Assembly (NCBI RefSeq): GCF_001563285.1
Contig: NZ_CP005188.1
Span: 2,175,501 to 2,239,500, forward strand
From: Sphingobium sp. MI1205
Lineage (GTDB): Bacteria > Pseudomonadota > Alphaproteobacteria > Sphingomonadales > Sphingomonadaceae
DNA length: 64,000 nucleotides
Reading direction: 5' to 3'
Part shown: piece by piece, positions 9,187-17,919 of the stretch
How the letters are laid out: each line of letters begins with the position of its first letter
Position numbering within the stretch: position 1 is the first letter of the stretch
Position numbers and translations under genes: made by a program
Notes under the pieces: model-generated
Seen by the model: only the letters and a program-made list of their open reading frames with translations
What the model was told of the DNA's origin: nothing
Database searches by the model: none

Positions 9187-9868
9187 CAGCCGCCTCCTCT
9201 GGCAATCGCTCGGCTGGCCCTGGCCCGACCAGGAAACGCAGGGTTACGGGCGGCTCCCCCGTGCGCGTCACCGTCATCTCGACGGCCCGGGGCATCAGGT
9301 CCGGTTGGGTGGGCACCCATTCATCCCGCCAGTCCCCTTGCGCATCCCGGAAACGCAGGGCGACATCATCGACATTTTCCAGCAGGACCGCAGGCTCATC
9401 CCCTGCCGCGCCATCAACCTGCGCATAGGTCCGCCGCTCCAGCCGCCCCTGGCGCACCCAATATTCCACCTTTTGCAAGGAAGGCCGCGGCAGATCGCCC
9501 AGATTGTCCCAGCCCCCGCGCACGAACTGAAGCACGGGCACGGCTTCGCCCTCTCGATGCGACCAGAAAGCAGGCGCAAGCGTTCCGATTTCGGTGCGGC
9601 TGATGCGCGGCACTGCCTGCCCAAGATCAGCCGCCAGCGCGCCGCCAGCCCGCTGCACGGCAGCCAGATCGTCCAGACGCACCTTGATCTGCGCCTGCGC
9701 CGACACGCTGTTACCCAGCAACAGCACCCCCGCCGCCGACAACATGGCGAAAATCATCAGCGCGACCAGCAGTTCGATGAGGGTAAAGCCGGCTTCCCCC
9801 TTCTCCTCGAAGATCGTCTGTTCGGCATGCCCGTCCCGGCAGGTTTGCGGGTGAGGTAAAAGGCGCAT
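9179..9868 (-). CDS. gspJ: Type II secretion minor pseudopilin GspJ
   Basis: About 229 aa. The prepilin cleavage region GEAGFTLIELLVALMIF is preceded by a leader of about 25 residues that begins MRLLPHPQT. I place the start at the ATG of 9868, which overlaps the gspI stop as ATGA. A longer open frame upstream would run deep into gspI and is not needed. GspJ forms the pseudopilus tip with GspI and GspK. The C-terminal portion (VEMTVTRTGEPPVTLRFLVG) is the usual family ending. Confidence 0.93.
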   Translation of the reverse strand: MRLLPHPQTCRDGHAEQTIFEEKGEAGFTLIELLVALMIFAMLSAAGVLLLGNSVSAQAQIKVRLDDLAAVQRAGGALAADLGQAVPRISRTEIGTLAPAFWSHREGEAVPVLQFVRGGWDNLGDLPRPSLQKVEYWVRQGRLERRTYAQVDGAAGDEPAVLLENVDDVALRFRDAQGDWRDEWVPTQPDLMPRAVEMTVTRTGEPPVTLRFLVGPGPAERLPEEAAGA

Positions 9869-10260
9869 CACTGCACCACCCGCACAAAGCTCAGCACGAC
9901 GGGCGAAGATCCAGCCGCCCCATCGACGGTCAGGTTGACCTGCAACAGCCGCTTGTCGTCCATGACCCTGACTTCGCGCGTCCAGCGCCAACGCCGGCCG
10001 CCATTATCAACCTCGCCCTGCTGGCTACCCAGCGCAGGGGGCGCGGGGTCGGTCTGCACCTCCACCATCAGGTTTCGCGCGACGATCTGCCCCAACGCCT
10101 TGCTGTCAAGGTCCGCCGCGGTTCGCAGCGTCACGCCCTGCAACCGCACCAGCGCCAGCGCGGCCAGGCTGAACACCGCCAGCGCCACCAGCATCTCCAG
10201 CAGGGTGAAGCCCCTTTCACCAGCGCGAATGGGCGCGTCTGAACGACTGTTTTCAGCCAC
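9868..10260 (-). CDS. gspI: Type II secretion minor pseudopilin GspI
   Basis: A 130-aa protein with a 17-residue leader ending in RAGERG, then FTLLEMLVALAVFSLAALAL, the type IV prepilin N-terminal helix with Glu at position 5. The short globular domain (ARNLMVEVQTDP and RRWRWTREV) is characteristic of GspI. Its start overlaps the gspH stop by 8 bp and its stop overlaps gspJ, so the pseudopilin genes appear translationally coupled. Confidence 0.94.
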   Translation of the reverse strand: MAENSRSDAPIRAGERGFTLLEMLVALAVFSLAALALVRLQGVTLRTAADLDSKALGQIVARNLMVEVQTDPAPPALGSQQGEVDNGGRRWRWTREVRVMDDKRLLQVNLTVDGAAGSSPVVLSFVRVVQ

Positions 10261-10795
10261 CGACCATGACCTTCCCCGCCATATCGACCGTCACCGACAC
10301 ACGCTCGGCTTCGCGCGCCAGCGTCACCGTCATCGCGTCGGTCGGCAGGCCCGTGCCGTCGAAACCGATCTGCTGCCGCCCGTCCTTGCCCACCAATGCC
10401 CGCGTGCCGCCTTTCCAATTGGCGGTGACAAAGGGCTTGTCTTCCAGCGGCACCCATTGCGCACCTTCGCGCCGCTGAAAACCATAGCCCGAAGCGGAAA
10501 CCCACACGCCCATCGGACGGGCAGTCACGACCGCTTCGTCGCGCGCAGCGGCTACGCGCGCGGCGAAGCGGTCGGCGTCCTCGATCACTCTTCCGCGCGG
10601 GTCCGGGATGGCCAGAACGACGGCAGCGGAAATGAAGCCGATGATCGTCAGCACGACCATCAGCTCGACAAGGGTAAAGCCGCTTTCCGATCGCCCGTTG
10701 GTTTCTGGCCGTTCGATCGCCTGCCACGGCAAGCGCTCGACACGACGGAAACGGGCTTCGGGAATCTCAAAGCTCGCTGGAATAGAGATCGGCAT
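10253..10795 (-). CDS. gspH: Type II secretion minor pseudopilin GspH
   Basis: About 180 aa. The prepilin signal ESGFTLVELMVVLTIIGFIS is preceded by a long leader of about 37 residues if translation starts at the ATG of 10795 (MPISIPASF). A TTG near 10730 would give a leader of about 18 residues. The globular domain matches GspH, including a DADRFAARVAAARDEAV stretch and a C-terminal beta region. With the ATG start it overlaps gspG by 29 bp. GspH links the tip complex to the main GspG fibre. Confidence 0.9.
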   Translation of the reverse strand: MPISIPASFEIPEARFRRVERLPWQAIERPETNGRSESGFTLVELMVVLTIIGFISAAVVLAIPDPRGRVIEDADRFAARVAAARDEAVVTARPMGVWVSASGYGFQRREGAQWVPLEDKPFVTANWKGGTRALVGKDGRQQIGFDGTGLPTDAMTVTLAREAERVSVTVDMAGKVMVGG

Positions 10796-11201
10796 TTTCA
10801 CTGTCGCCGCCCGGCTGGCCATCCGCGCCCAGCGAACTGATATCGAATGCGCCCTTCCGCCCCGGCACGGCATAGGCATAGGGCCTGCCCCATGGATCGT
10901 CCGGCAGCTTCTTGATGTAGCCGCCACGCCGGTAACGCTGTGGCTGCGCCAACGACGCTGGCGGGTTGAGCAGCGCCTGCAGGCCATCGGTCGCCGATGG
11001 ATAGGTCAGATTGTCCAGCCGATATTGCTCCAGCGCCTGCTCTATGGTGGCGATGTCGGCCTTGGCCTTCTCTACTCGCGCCGTGTCAGTCGCGGGGATC
11101 ACATTGATAGCCACGATCGTCGCCAGCAATCCGATGATAACGATCACGACCATCAGTTCCACGAGCGTAAAGCCGTGTTCGGCGGAACGCTTCGAATGCA
11201 T
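10767..11201 (-). CDS. gspG: Type II secretion major pseudopilin GspG
   Basis: About 144 aa from the ATG at 11201 (MHSKRSAEHG, then FTLVELMVVIVIIGLLA). The mature protein shows the GspG marks: Glu at position 5, YRLDNLTYPSATDGLQAL, YIKKLPDDPWGRPY and DISSLGADGQPGG, the calcium-binding loop. It builds the pseudopilus. The frame stays open to an ATG at 11336, which has a better Shine-Dalgarno (AAGGAG) 10 nt after the gspF stop. That start would give a 55-residue leader partly encoded by a REP palindrome. I keep the short start because the 10-residue leader is typical. Confidence 0.93.
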   Translation of the reverse strand: MHSKRSAEHGFTLVELMVVIVIIGLLATIVAINVIPATDTARVEKAKADIATIEQALEQYRLDNLTYPSATDGLQALLNPPASLAQPQRYRRGGYIKKLPDDPWGRPYAYAVPGRKGAFDISSLGADGQPGGDSENADLYSSEL

Positions 11202-11233
11202 GAAGCCGTTCTCGATCGATCGGCGATCCACCC

Positions 11234-11324
11234 CCTCCCCGTTCGGGTTGAGCTGGTCGAAGCCCTTGCCTTCTGAAGGCGAGAGAAGCCCCTCGACAGG
11301 CTCGGGGCGAACGGAAGCCGGATC
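11234..11324. repeat. REP-like palindrome pair between gspF and gspG
   Basis: Two related segments in opposite orientation, GTTCGGGTTGAGCTGGTCGA on the plus strand near 11240 and CCCCTCGACAGGCTCGGGGC near 11290, flank a short spacer. Read on the minus strand, the second translates as VRPEPVEG, the peptide commonly produced by extragenic repeats of sphingomonads and other proteobacteria. They can fold into hairpins in the gsp mRNA. The pair occupies almost the whole 145-bp gap between gspF and the conventional gspG start. Confidence 0.75.
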
Positions 11325-11346
11325 ACAATCAAACATATTCACTCCT

Positions 11347-12564
11347 TCAGGCCCCGGTAAGGCTCTGCAATTGCAGGATGGGGAGCAGGATAGACAGGAT
11401 GATGACGGCGACAATGCCGCCCATCAATATGATGATGACTGGCTCCAGCATGGCAAGCGCGGCCGAAGTGAAGCTGTCAAACTCCCGCTCCAGATAGTCC
11501 GCCGCTCGCTCCAGCATCGTGTCGAGCCGTCCTGCACTCTCCCCGCTCGCCGCCAGATAGACCAGCAGCGGCGGGAAGACGCCCGCCCGGCGCAACGCCG
11601 CCGACAGGCTGCCGCCACCCCGTATAGCCTCGACAATGTCCTCCGATGCCCGTCGCAAGACGCGATTATGCACCGTCTGCGTCGTCAGCGTCAGCCCCTC
11701 CATCAACGGCAATCGGCTCGCCACCATGGTCGACAGGGTCCGCGCCATTCGCGCCGCATGCAGATCGCGGATCAGTCGTCCCAGAAGCGGCAATCGCAGA
11801 AGCAGCGCATCGAACCGGTAACGAAACGCCCCCACCTTCAACGCTTGCCAGAAAGCGAATGCGCCGATCCCCATCAGGATCAGCAGCAGCCACCAATAGC
11901 CAGCCAGAAAGGCGGAAAGCCCCATCACCATGCGCGTCAGCAGCGGCAGGTCCTGCCCCACTGTGTCGAACTGCTCGACCACCTTGGGCACGACAAAGAT
12001 CATCAACGCCGCAACCACGCACACCGCAAAGACCGCGAGCACAGTGGGATAAGCAATGGCGGTCAGTACCTTCGACCGGATCACCGCCTGCCGTTCCATC
12101 AGGTCCGACAGCCGCTCCATGATCGTGGGCAGGCTGCCTGAGCTTTCGCCCGCCGACACCATCGCCCGATACAGCGGGGGGAAACTCTTGGGCTCGGCGC
12201 CCAACGCATCGGCCAGCCGCCGCCCTTCCAGCACGCCGGAATGGACCTTGCTCACGATGGCCCGCACATGCGCCTGCTCGCTCTGCCGCCCGATTGTGCG
12301 CAGCGATTCTTCGAGCGGGCTGACCTGGATCAGCGTCGATAGCTGGCGGGTGAACAGCGTCAGTTCCTTGGCCGACAGCCGGGGCGCGCGCAGCGAAAGC
12401 CCGGCTCTCCGCGCAGCCTTTTCCACGGCACCCGGCTCGATCCGCACGATGAACAGCTTGCGCGCATCCAGCCTGGCGCGCGCATCGTCCATCGTATCGG
12501 CCTTGACCTTGCCCGAACGCTCCTTCCCGGCTGGGTCGATGGCGATATAGTCGAACTCAGCCAT
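11347..12564 (-). CDS. gspF: Type II secretion inner-membrane protein GspF
   Basis: A 405-aa polytopic protein with two repeated T2SSF domains. The first is near residues 65-190 (TLFTRQLSTLIQVSPLEESL and GESSGSLPTIMERLSDLMER), the second near 270-395 (RTLSTMVASRLPLMEGL and SGESAGRLDTMLERAADYLE). Hydrophobic helices follow each. The start is the ATG at 12564 (MAEFDYIAID), overlapping the gspE stop by 8 bp; upstream in-frame sequence is gspE shadow. GspF couples the GspE ATPase to pseudopilus extension. Confidence 0.95.
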   Translation of the reverse strand: MAEFDYIAIDPAGKERSGKVKADTMDDARARLDARKLFIVRIEPGAVEKAARRAGLSLRAPRLSAKELTLFTRQLSTLIQVSPLEESLRTIGRQSEQAHVRAIVSKVHSGVLEGRRLADALGAEPKSFPPLYRAMVSAGESSGSLPTIMERLSDLMERQAVIRSKVLTAIAYPTVLAVFAVCVVAALMIFVVPKVVEQFDTVGQDLPLLTRMVMGLSAFLAGYWWLLLILMGIGAFAFWQALKVGAFRYRFDALLLRLPLLGRLIRDLHAARMARTLSTMVASRLPLMEGLTLTTQTVHNRVLRRASEDIVEAIRGGGSLSAALRRAGVFPPLLVYLAASGESAGRLDTMLERAADYLEREFDSFTSAALAMLEPVIIILMGGIVAVIILSILLPILQLQSLTGA

Positions 12565-14101
12565 CAGCGATGGTTTCCGCCTCCGCCGCGTCGCGCCGCG
12601 ACACTCGGATCGCTTCCTCGGCCGTGGTCTGGCCGTCGCGCACCAGCGCGCGGGCCGCCGACCCCAAATTCGGCGCATTCAGGAAAGCGTGGCGCGCGAT
12701 CAGCGATTCATCGCCGCCGTCGTTAATGAGGCGGCGGATCGTATCATCCACGCGGATCGCCTCGAACACGCCGATCCGGCCCTTGTAGCCAGTCCCGCTA
12801 CATGCCTCGCATCCCCGCGCCCGGTAGATGATCGTTCCGGGATCGAAACCAAGCAAGGCGCTGGCCGACTTGTCCGCCTGCACCGGCTCACGGCAATGCT
12901 GGCACAGCCGCCGCACAAGCCGCTGCGCAATCACCGCCCGCAGCGTCGATGCCAGAAGAAACGGCTCCACCCGCATGTCGCGCATCCGCGTGATCGCGCC
13001 AACCGCGTCATTTGTATGCACGGTGGACAGCACCAGGTGCCCTGTCAGCGACGCCTGCACGGCGATCTCAGCCGTTTCCCGGTCGCGGATTTCGCCGATC
13101 ATCACCACATCGGGATCTTGCCGCAAAATGGCGCGCAGTCCGGCCGCAAAGGTCAGCCCGACCTTGGCGTTGACCTGCGTCTGTCCCACCCCTTCGATCG
13201 CATATTCGACCGGGTCCTCGACCGTCAGGATGTTGCGGGTGCCGTCATTCAACTGCCGCAAACCAGCGTAGAGCGTAGTAGTCTTACCAGATCCCGTCGG
13301 CCCCGTGACCAGAATAATCCCGTTCGGCTCTTGCAATCCTTCACGAAAAATCCGGTCCGCGGCCCCCGCCATGCCGAGGAGATCGAGGTTCATGCCCGCA
13401 TTTTCCTTGTCCAGGATACGCAGCACCACGCGCTCGCCCGCCCGGCTGGGCAGCGTCGATACGCGCACGTCAAGCAGCTTGCCTCCCAGCGTCAGGCCGA
13501 TGCGCCCATCCTGCGGCACCCGCCGCTCGGCAATGTCGAGGCGCGCCATCACCTTGATGCGGCTTACCACCACCGGCGCGACATGTGGCGGCATGCGCAA
13601 TGTTTCACGCAGTACGCCGTCAATCCGCATCCGCACGATCAGTCCGGTTTCATAAGGTTCGATGTGAATGTCCGAAACGCCCTGCCGCGCAGCTTCTGCA
13701 ATGATGCCGTTGATCAGCCGGATGGCGGGCGCGTCGTCCGCGCTGTCGAGCAGGTCGTCAGCCGTGGGGATGTCGGCGGCCAGAATATCCAGCTCATCTG
13801 CGCCAACCTCTAGCGAGCCCGCCATCGCAGCTGCGCTGCCTTCCATCGCATAATGATCGGACAGATGCTTGTCGAACTGCGCGCCATCGACAAAACGGAC
13901 GTCGAAACTGCGGGCCAGATGTCGTCGTACTTCCAGTAATATGCGCGGGTCGCTGCCTTCGCGTACGGCTATCGTCAACCGTTCGCCTTCGACTGGCAAC
14001 ATGACGACCCCATTCTTGCGCGCGAAGATGTAGGGAATGTCCACCACGCGATGCGCGAAATGAGGCGCGACTTGGCCAGCATCATCGACGTCGTCGCTCA
14101 T
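12557..14101 (-). CDS. gspE: Type II secretion assembly ATPase GspE
   Basis: A 514-aa hexameric ATPase. The N-terminal GspL-binding domain (1-110) leads into the catalytic domain with Walker A GPTGSGKTTTLY (about 267-278), an Asp box, Walker B DPDVVMIGEIRD and a His box (LVLSTVHTND). A zinc-binding insertion has CQHC and CEAC pairs. It powers pseudopilus assembly from the cytoplasmic face. It overlaps gspD by 4 bp upstream and gspF by 8 bp downstream. A PilB/GspE alternative is excluded by the complete gsp context. Confidence 0.96.
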   Translation of the reverse strand: MSDDVDDAGQVAPHFAHRVVDIPYIFARKNGVVMLPVEGERLTIAVREGSDPRILLEVRRHLARSFDVRFVDGAQFDKHLSDHYAMEGSAAAMAGSLEVGADELDILAADIPTADDLLDSADDAPAIRLINGIIAEAARQGVSDIHIEPYETGLIVRMRIDGVLRETLRMPPHVAPVVVSRIKVMARLDIAERRVPQDGRIGLTLGGKLLDVRVSTLPSRAGERVVLRILDKENAGMNLDLLGMAGAADRIFREGLQEPNGIILVTGPTGSGKTTTLYAGLRQLNDGTRNILTVEDPVEYAIEGVGQTQVNAKVGLTFAAGLRAILRQDPDVVMIGEIRDRETAEIAVQASLTGHLVLSTVHTNDAVGAITRMRDMRVEPFLLASTLRAVIAQRLVRRLCQHCREPVQADKSASALLGFDPGTIIYRARGCEACSGTGYKGRIGVFEAIRVDDTIRRLINDGGDESLIARHAFLNAPNLGSAARALVRDGQTTAEEAIRVSRRDAAEAETIADG

Positions 14102-16281
14102 CGCTTTGATCCACTGGGGGAAACATCCACCGGCCGTATCACGCTGCTCGACCGGCGAGCGGTCGGCTCGATCACTTCTGCCGGTGGCTGCACCACCGCA
14201 TCGCTCGGCTGCGTCGCGGCTGCCGGCGGCGTCGCGCCCATATAGTCGCGCACCAGTTCGTCGATGCTCGGTTCGACATCGGGATTGCGCCGCAACTGCA
14301 TGTCGCGGACATAGCCGTAACGCTGCTGCGTCAGGCGCTGCGCGTCCTCCTTGGACCGCAATATGGTCGGCCGGATGAAGATCATGAGGTTGGTCTTGGT
14401 CCGGCTCTTGCTGCGCGACTTGAACAACTCGCCCAGCCCCGGAATGTCGGACAGCAGCGGGATCCTCTCGATCGTCTTGCGTTCATTGTCGTCAAGCAGG
14501 CCGCCCAATGCCAATATCTCGCCATCATCGACCGTCACCGTCGTCTCGATCTCACGCTTGTTGATGATGAGGTCGCTGCTGCTGTTGGAAACTGGCCCCG
14601 CGACGCTCGACACCTCCTGCTTAAGGAACAGCTTGATCGCGCCGCCGGTATTGATCTGCGGCTTCACCTCCAGCTTGACGCCGACATCCTGCCGCTGGAC
14701 GGTGCGGAACTGGTTATCGAAATTCTGGCTCAGCGCCTCGCCAGTGGTGATGGGCACTTGCTGGCCCACCAGGATCGACGCCTTCTGATTGTCCAGCGTC
14801 ATGACAGAAGGCGTGGACAGGATATTGCTGTCGGTATCGGACTTCACCGCATTAATGATCGCTCCGAAAATGCCATTCTGACCAATTTGCGTCCCAAGAC
14901 CGCCGATCATACCGGTGGCGCTGGTCAGGCTGTTGAAAGCGGCTTCCTGCAACGTCGATTCCAGATCGCTGCTGTTGCGCGAGGATGTCGTCGTTGTCGT
15001 CCCGTTGCTTTCCACCGTGACTGTCGTGCTGTCTCCAAGCTCGCGAGCCGCGACGGCTCCGGCAATCGTCAGCAGATTGGGCGACGCATTGGAATAATTG
15101 GTAGCGGCAAAGCCCGTCTTGGTGCTGCCGATCAGGAACTGAACGCCCAGTTTCTTGGCGGCGGCATCGCTGATTTCGACGATGATCGCTTCCACCAGCA
15201 CCTGCTCGCGCCGCGTGTCGAGCTGGCGGATCGTCTCGCCCAGCATGCGCTGCACATCGCTGTTCGCCGCGACGATGATGGCGTTGGCGCCTTCATAGCG
15301 CGTCACGATCGCCGGGCCGCGCGTCGAAATCCCATTTCCGGAAGACCCGCTGGACGGCATCGCCGCAGAAGCCGCCGCGGGCGGCGGCGCTCCATTTCCC
15401 GCCGCCGCAGGAACCGAAGCCGTCACCCCCGAACCGATCGATTGCCCGATCAGTTGCTGCAACACCGGCAACAGCTTTTCAGCGTCGGCGTGTTCCAGCC
15501 AGTAGACTCTAATCTCGGTTCCGCTCGCCGCCTGCCGGTCCAGATCGCGCGCCATCTGCGCCAAACGGGCGACCGTTCCTGAATCGCCCCGGATGGCGAC
15601 GGAATTGCTGCTGTCGATCGGCACGATCGTCGCAGCCCGCTGAGCACCCTCGCCGCCGCTCTGCACCAACGCCTGAAGCGAAGTCGCGATCTCACGCGCG
15701 CCCGCATTGCGCAACGTCACCGTCTGCGTCGCCGCCGTGTCGCGATCTATCCGCGCCAACACCTGCCGAATGCGGCCGATATTATCCGCATAATCGGCCA
15801 CCACGACGCTGTTACCGGCGCGGTTGGCCGTCACCGATCCATCCTTGCTCACCAGCGGCCGCAATGTTTCCAGTGCGCTCGCCGCATCGATAGAGCGCAG
15901 GCGGAACACCTCTGTCACGAACTGATTGCGGTTGGAACCACGCCCTACCACGCTGGGCTGCCCAGCCGCCCCATCGGCAGGCTGGATGCGATAGGCTCCA
16001 CCCGGCGCTGGCACGGCCACCAGGCCGTTCGCACGCAGGGTGGACAGAAAAATCTCGAAATATTCGGATCGCGACAGCGGCCGGTCGGTCACGACCGACA
16101 CTTTCCCTTGTACGCGATTGTCGATGATGAAGGTCCGCCCGGTCACCCGCGCGGCATCCTGAATAAACGCGCGGATGTCAGCGTCCCGTACATTCAGCGT
16201 CTGCTGCGCCAGCACCGGCGAAGCGATTGGCGCCGCCAGGACGAGGGCCAGGGAGGCGGAAAGAAGCAATTTTCTGGTCAT
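14098..16281 (-). CDS. gspD: Type II secretion outer-membrane secretin GspD
   Basis: A 727-aa secretin. A signal peptide (about 1-25, ending VLAQQ) is followed by N0 (TLNVRDADIRAFIQDAARVT), N1-N3 repeats with Ser/Gly-rich inserts (about 300-320), then the C-terminal beta-barrel domain. That domain holds VPITTGEALSQNFDNQFRTV and the conserved IPLLSDIPGLGELF lip/core motif. A C-terminal extension after residue 640 may bind a pilotin. No GspS pilotin gene is visible nearby. ATGA overlaps couple it to gspC and gspE. Confidence 0.96.
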   Translation of the reverse strand: MTRKLLLSASLALVLAAPIASPVLAQQTLNVRDADIRAFIQDAARVTGRTFIIDNRVQGKVSVVTDRPLSRSEYFEIFLSTLRANGLVAVPAPGGAYRIQPADGAAGQPSVVGRGSNRNQFVTEVFRLRSIDAASALETLRPLVSKDGSVTANRAGNSVVVADYADNIGRIRQVLARIDRDTAATQTVTLRNAGAREIATSLQALVQSGGEGAQRAATIVPIDSSNSVAIRGDSGTVARLAQMARDLDRQAASGTEIRVYWLEHADAEKLLPVLQQLIGQSIGSGVTASVPAAAGNGAPPPAAASAAMPSSGSSGNGISTRGPAIVTRYEGANAIIVAANSDVQRMLGETIRQLDTRREQVLVEAIIVEISDAAAKKLGVQFLIGSTKTGFAATNYSNASPNLLTIAGAVAARELGDSTTVTVESNGTTTTTSSRNSSDLESTLQEAAFNSLTSATGMIGGLGTQIGQNGIFGAIINAVKSDTDSNILSTPSVMTLDNQKASILVGQQVPITTGEALSQNFDNQFRTVQRQDVGVKLEVKPQINTGGAIKLFLKQEVSSVAGPVSNSSSDLIINKREIETTVTVDDGEILALGGLLDDNERKTIERIPLLSDIPGLGELFKSRSKSRTKTNLMIFIRPTILRSKEDAQRLTQQRYGYVRDMQLRRNPDVEPSIDELVRDYMGATPPAAATQPSDAVVQPPAEVIEPTARRSSSVIRPVDVSPSGSKR

Positions 16282-17102
16282 TGGCCCTGCAGGGTTAGGT
16301 TGATCGTCGAAGGGCTCGCGCCACGCTCAACGGTAAGGGAAATCCGCGCTCCAGGGACAATCTTGCCCTGCAACGCCTGAAGATCGCTGGGGGAACCCAC
16401 CGGCTGGCCATCGACCTGGGTGACGATATCGCCGGGCTGGAATCCGGCATTCTGGAACGTCGACCCCCGTCCCGTCAGGATGAGGCCGGTGACACGGCCA
16501 TTTTGCATGCGTGGCGCAAAGCCGATGTCACGCTTCAACCCATCGGCCGTCGGGTTGTCGATGCCGGCTACCGGAGCAGGCTGCGCGCCTTCTCCCGGCG
16601 TGGGCGCATCCGACGCGGGCTGTGACTGATCGAGGAATACTTGTTCCTCGGCGCCACCGCGATCGATGGTGATATGATCGAACGCAACCGCCTTCAGCAC
16701 GACGCCCGGCAATATCTCCTCGCCCACCGCAAAACTGTTCTGCACGCCATCCGGCCCCGCGACGATTGCAGATCCCAGCCCCGACCCCTCATTCAGCCGG
16801 ATGCCGTAAACGGTCAGCGCCAACGAGGTGACGACACCGCCTCCCGCCGCCTGTTGCGGCCCGGCCCGATAAAATGGATCGAAGCTGGAAAATAATGTCT
16901 GCCGCGCGGCCACGCTGGGAAACTGCGCCTGCCTGCCTTCCCACGGCCCAAAGCTGCCGACCGGCGTCAGCACCGCCCATACCAGTCGCGCGCATTGCAA
17001 GACGAGAACGCCGAGCAGCAGCTTTTCGATGACGCGCGGCCATTTGATCGGCGCCAGCCGGCTGCCAAAGCTCTGAATATTGTCGCGAAACGGCACGCGC
17101 AT
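16278..17102 (-). CDS. gspC: Type II secretion inner-membrane coupling protein GspC (PDZ type)
   Basis: A 274-aa protein: one membrane helix (about 27-47, LLLGVLVLQCARLVWAVL), a homology region that contacts the GspD N0 domain (LTVYGIRLNEGSGLGSAIV), and a C-terminal PDZ domain (GLILTGRGSTFQNAGFQPGD, with VDGQPVGSPSDL). GspC links the inner platform to the secretin and helps select substrates. It is the first gene of the operon. Triple Pho-box-like repeats lie 58-86 bp upstream of its ATG, suggesting control of the whole operon by PhoB. Confidence 0.94.
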   Translation of the reverse strand: MRVPFRDNIQSFGSRLAPIKWPRVIEKLLLGVLVLQCARLVWAVLTPVGSFGPWEGRQAQFPSVAARQTLFSSFDPFYRAGPQQAAGGGVVTSLALTVYGIRLNEGSGLGSAIVAGPDGVQNSFAVGEEILPGVVLKAVAFDHITIDRGGAEEQVFLDQSQPASDAPTPGEGAQPAPVAGIDNPTADGLKRDIGFAPRMQNGRVTGLILTGRGSTFQNAGFQPGDIVTQVDGQPVGSPSDLQALQGKIVPGARISLTVERGASPSTINLTLQGQ

Positions 17103-17159
17103 GAAGCTGGTGATCCCCCTTGATACCGGCGCCTGCTAGGAAACTGTTTTTACTACTGG

Positions 17160-17188
17160 ATGACAAACATGTGACCTATCTGTGACAA
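17160..17188 (-). promoter_or_regulatory. Triple Pho-box-like array upstream of gspC
   Basis: On the minus strand three 7-mers, TTGTCAC, AGGTCAC and TTGTCAT, start every 11 bp (17188, 17177, 17166), separated by 4-nt spacers. This is the arrangement of PhoB boxes (consensus CTGTCAT, N4, CTGTCAT), oriented toward gspC. The last repeat ends 58 bp upstream of the gspC ATG. The sites also lie 81 bp before the divergent oxygenase gene but point away from it. Confidence 0.75.
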
Positions 17189-17268
17189 CGGCAATTCGCA
17201 AGCGACGACGCTTGCATTTCAAGCGTTCAACGATAGCTAGAGGGCTGCTCTTCACCTGATGGCTCGCC

Positions 17269-17916
17269 ATGTCCCACCAACCTGTCCCCAGATACGCTGA
17301 CGCCGACCCTGCATGGATCGCAGCACATTCCCATGTCCAGCGCGTGCCGAGCCGTGAGCTAACGCTCTTCATCCAGCGCGATTTCCTGACGCCAGAAGAA
17401 TGCGCGGGCCTGATCGACCGGATTGAGGCCATCCGCCGACCCTCCACCATTGCCGATGCCAATGGCGATACCAGCTTTCGTACCAGCGAGACCTGCGACC
17501 TCGACCGCGCCGATCCATTCATCGCCGCGATCGACGAAAAGCTCGCGGCCTTTGCAGGTATTGACCCCGCCTATGGCGAACCGATTCAGGGCCAGCGCTA
17601 TATCGTGGGACAGGAATTCAAGCCGCACACTGACTATTTCGAGCCGCGCGGTCTGGATTTCGAGCGTTATTGTTCGGTCGCGGGCAACCGCACCTGGACG
17701 CTGATGGTCTATCTGAACCAGCCCGCAGCGGGGGGAGCAACGCGTTTCGTCAAGATCGGCAAGACGGTCCAGCCCGAAACCGGCAAGCTACTCGTCTGGA
17801 ACAACCGCCTGGAGCCGGGGAAATATAATGGCGCCAGCCTGCATCACGGCATGAAAGTGCGAAGCGGCGTCAAGCACATCATCACCAAATGGTATCGCGA
17901 ACGGCCTTGGGCCTGA
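17269..17916 (+). CDS. 2OG-Fe(II) oxygenase, prolyl 4-hydroxylase-like
   Basis: A 215-aa soluble dioxygenase. The double-stranded beta-helix core shows the iron-binding HxD in FKPHTDYFEP, the distal His in ASLHHGMKV and the 2-oxoglutarate-binding Lys in GVKHIITKWYRERPW. This is the P4Hc (prolyl 4-hydroxylase alpha-like) family, also seen in LWVWNN-type segments. Bacterial members hydroxylate proline in proteins or peptides; the substrate here is unknown. It is divergent from gspC and stops 3 bp before the convergent CYTH-CHAD gene. Confidence 0.9.
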   Translation: MSHQPVPRYADADPAWIAAHSHVQRVPSRELTLFIQRDFLTPEECAGLIDRIEAIRRPSTIADANGDTSFRTSETCDLDRADPFIAAIDEKLAAFAGIDPAYGEPIQGQRYIVGQEFKPHTDYFEPRGLDFERYCSVAGNRTWTLMVYLNQPAAGGATRFVKIGKTVQPETGKLLVWNNRLEPGKYNGASLHHGMKVRSGVKHIITKWYRERPWA

Positions 17917-17919
17917 TCG

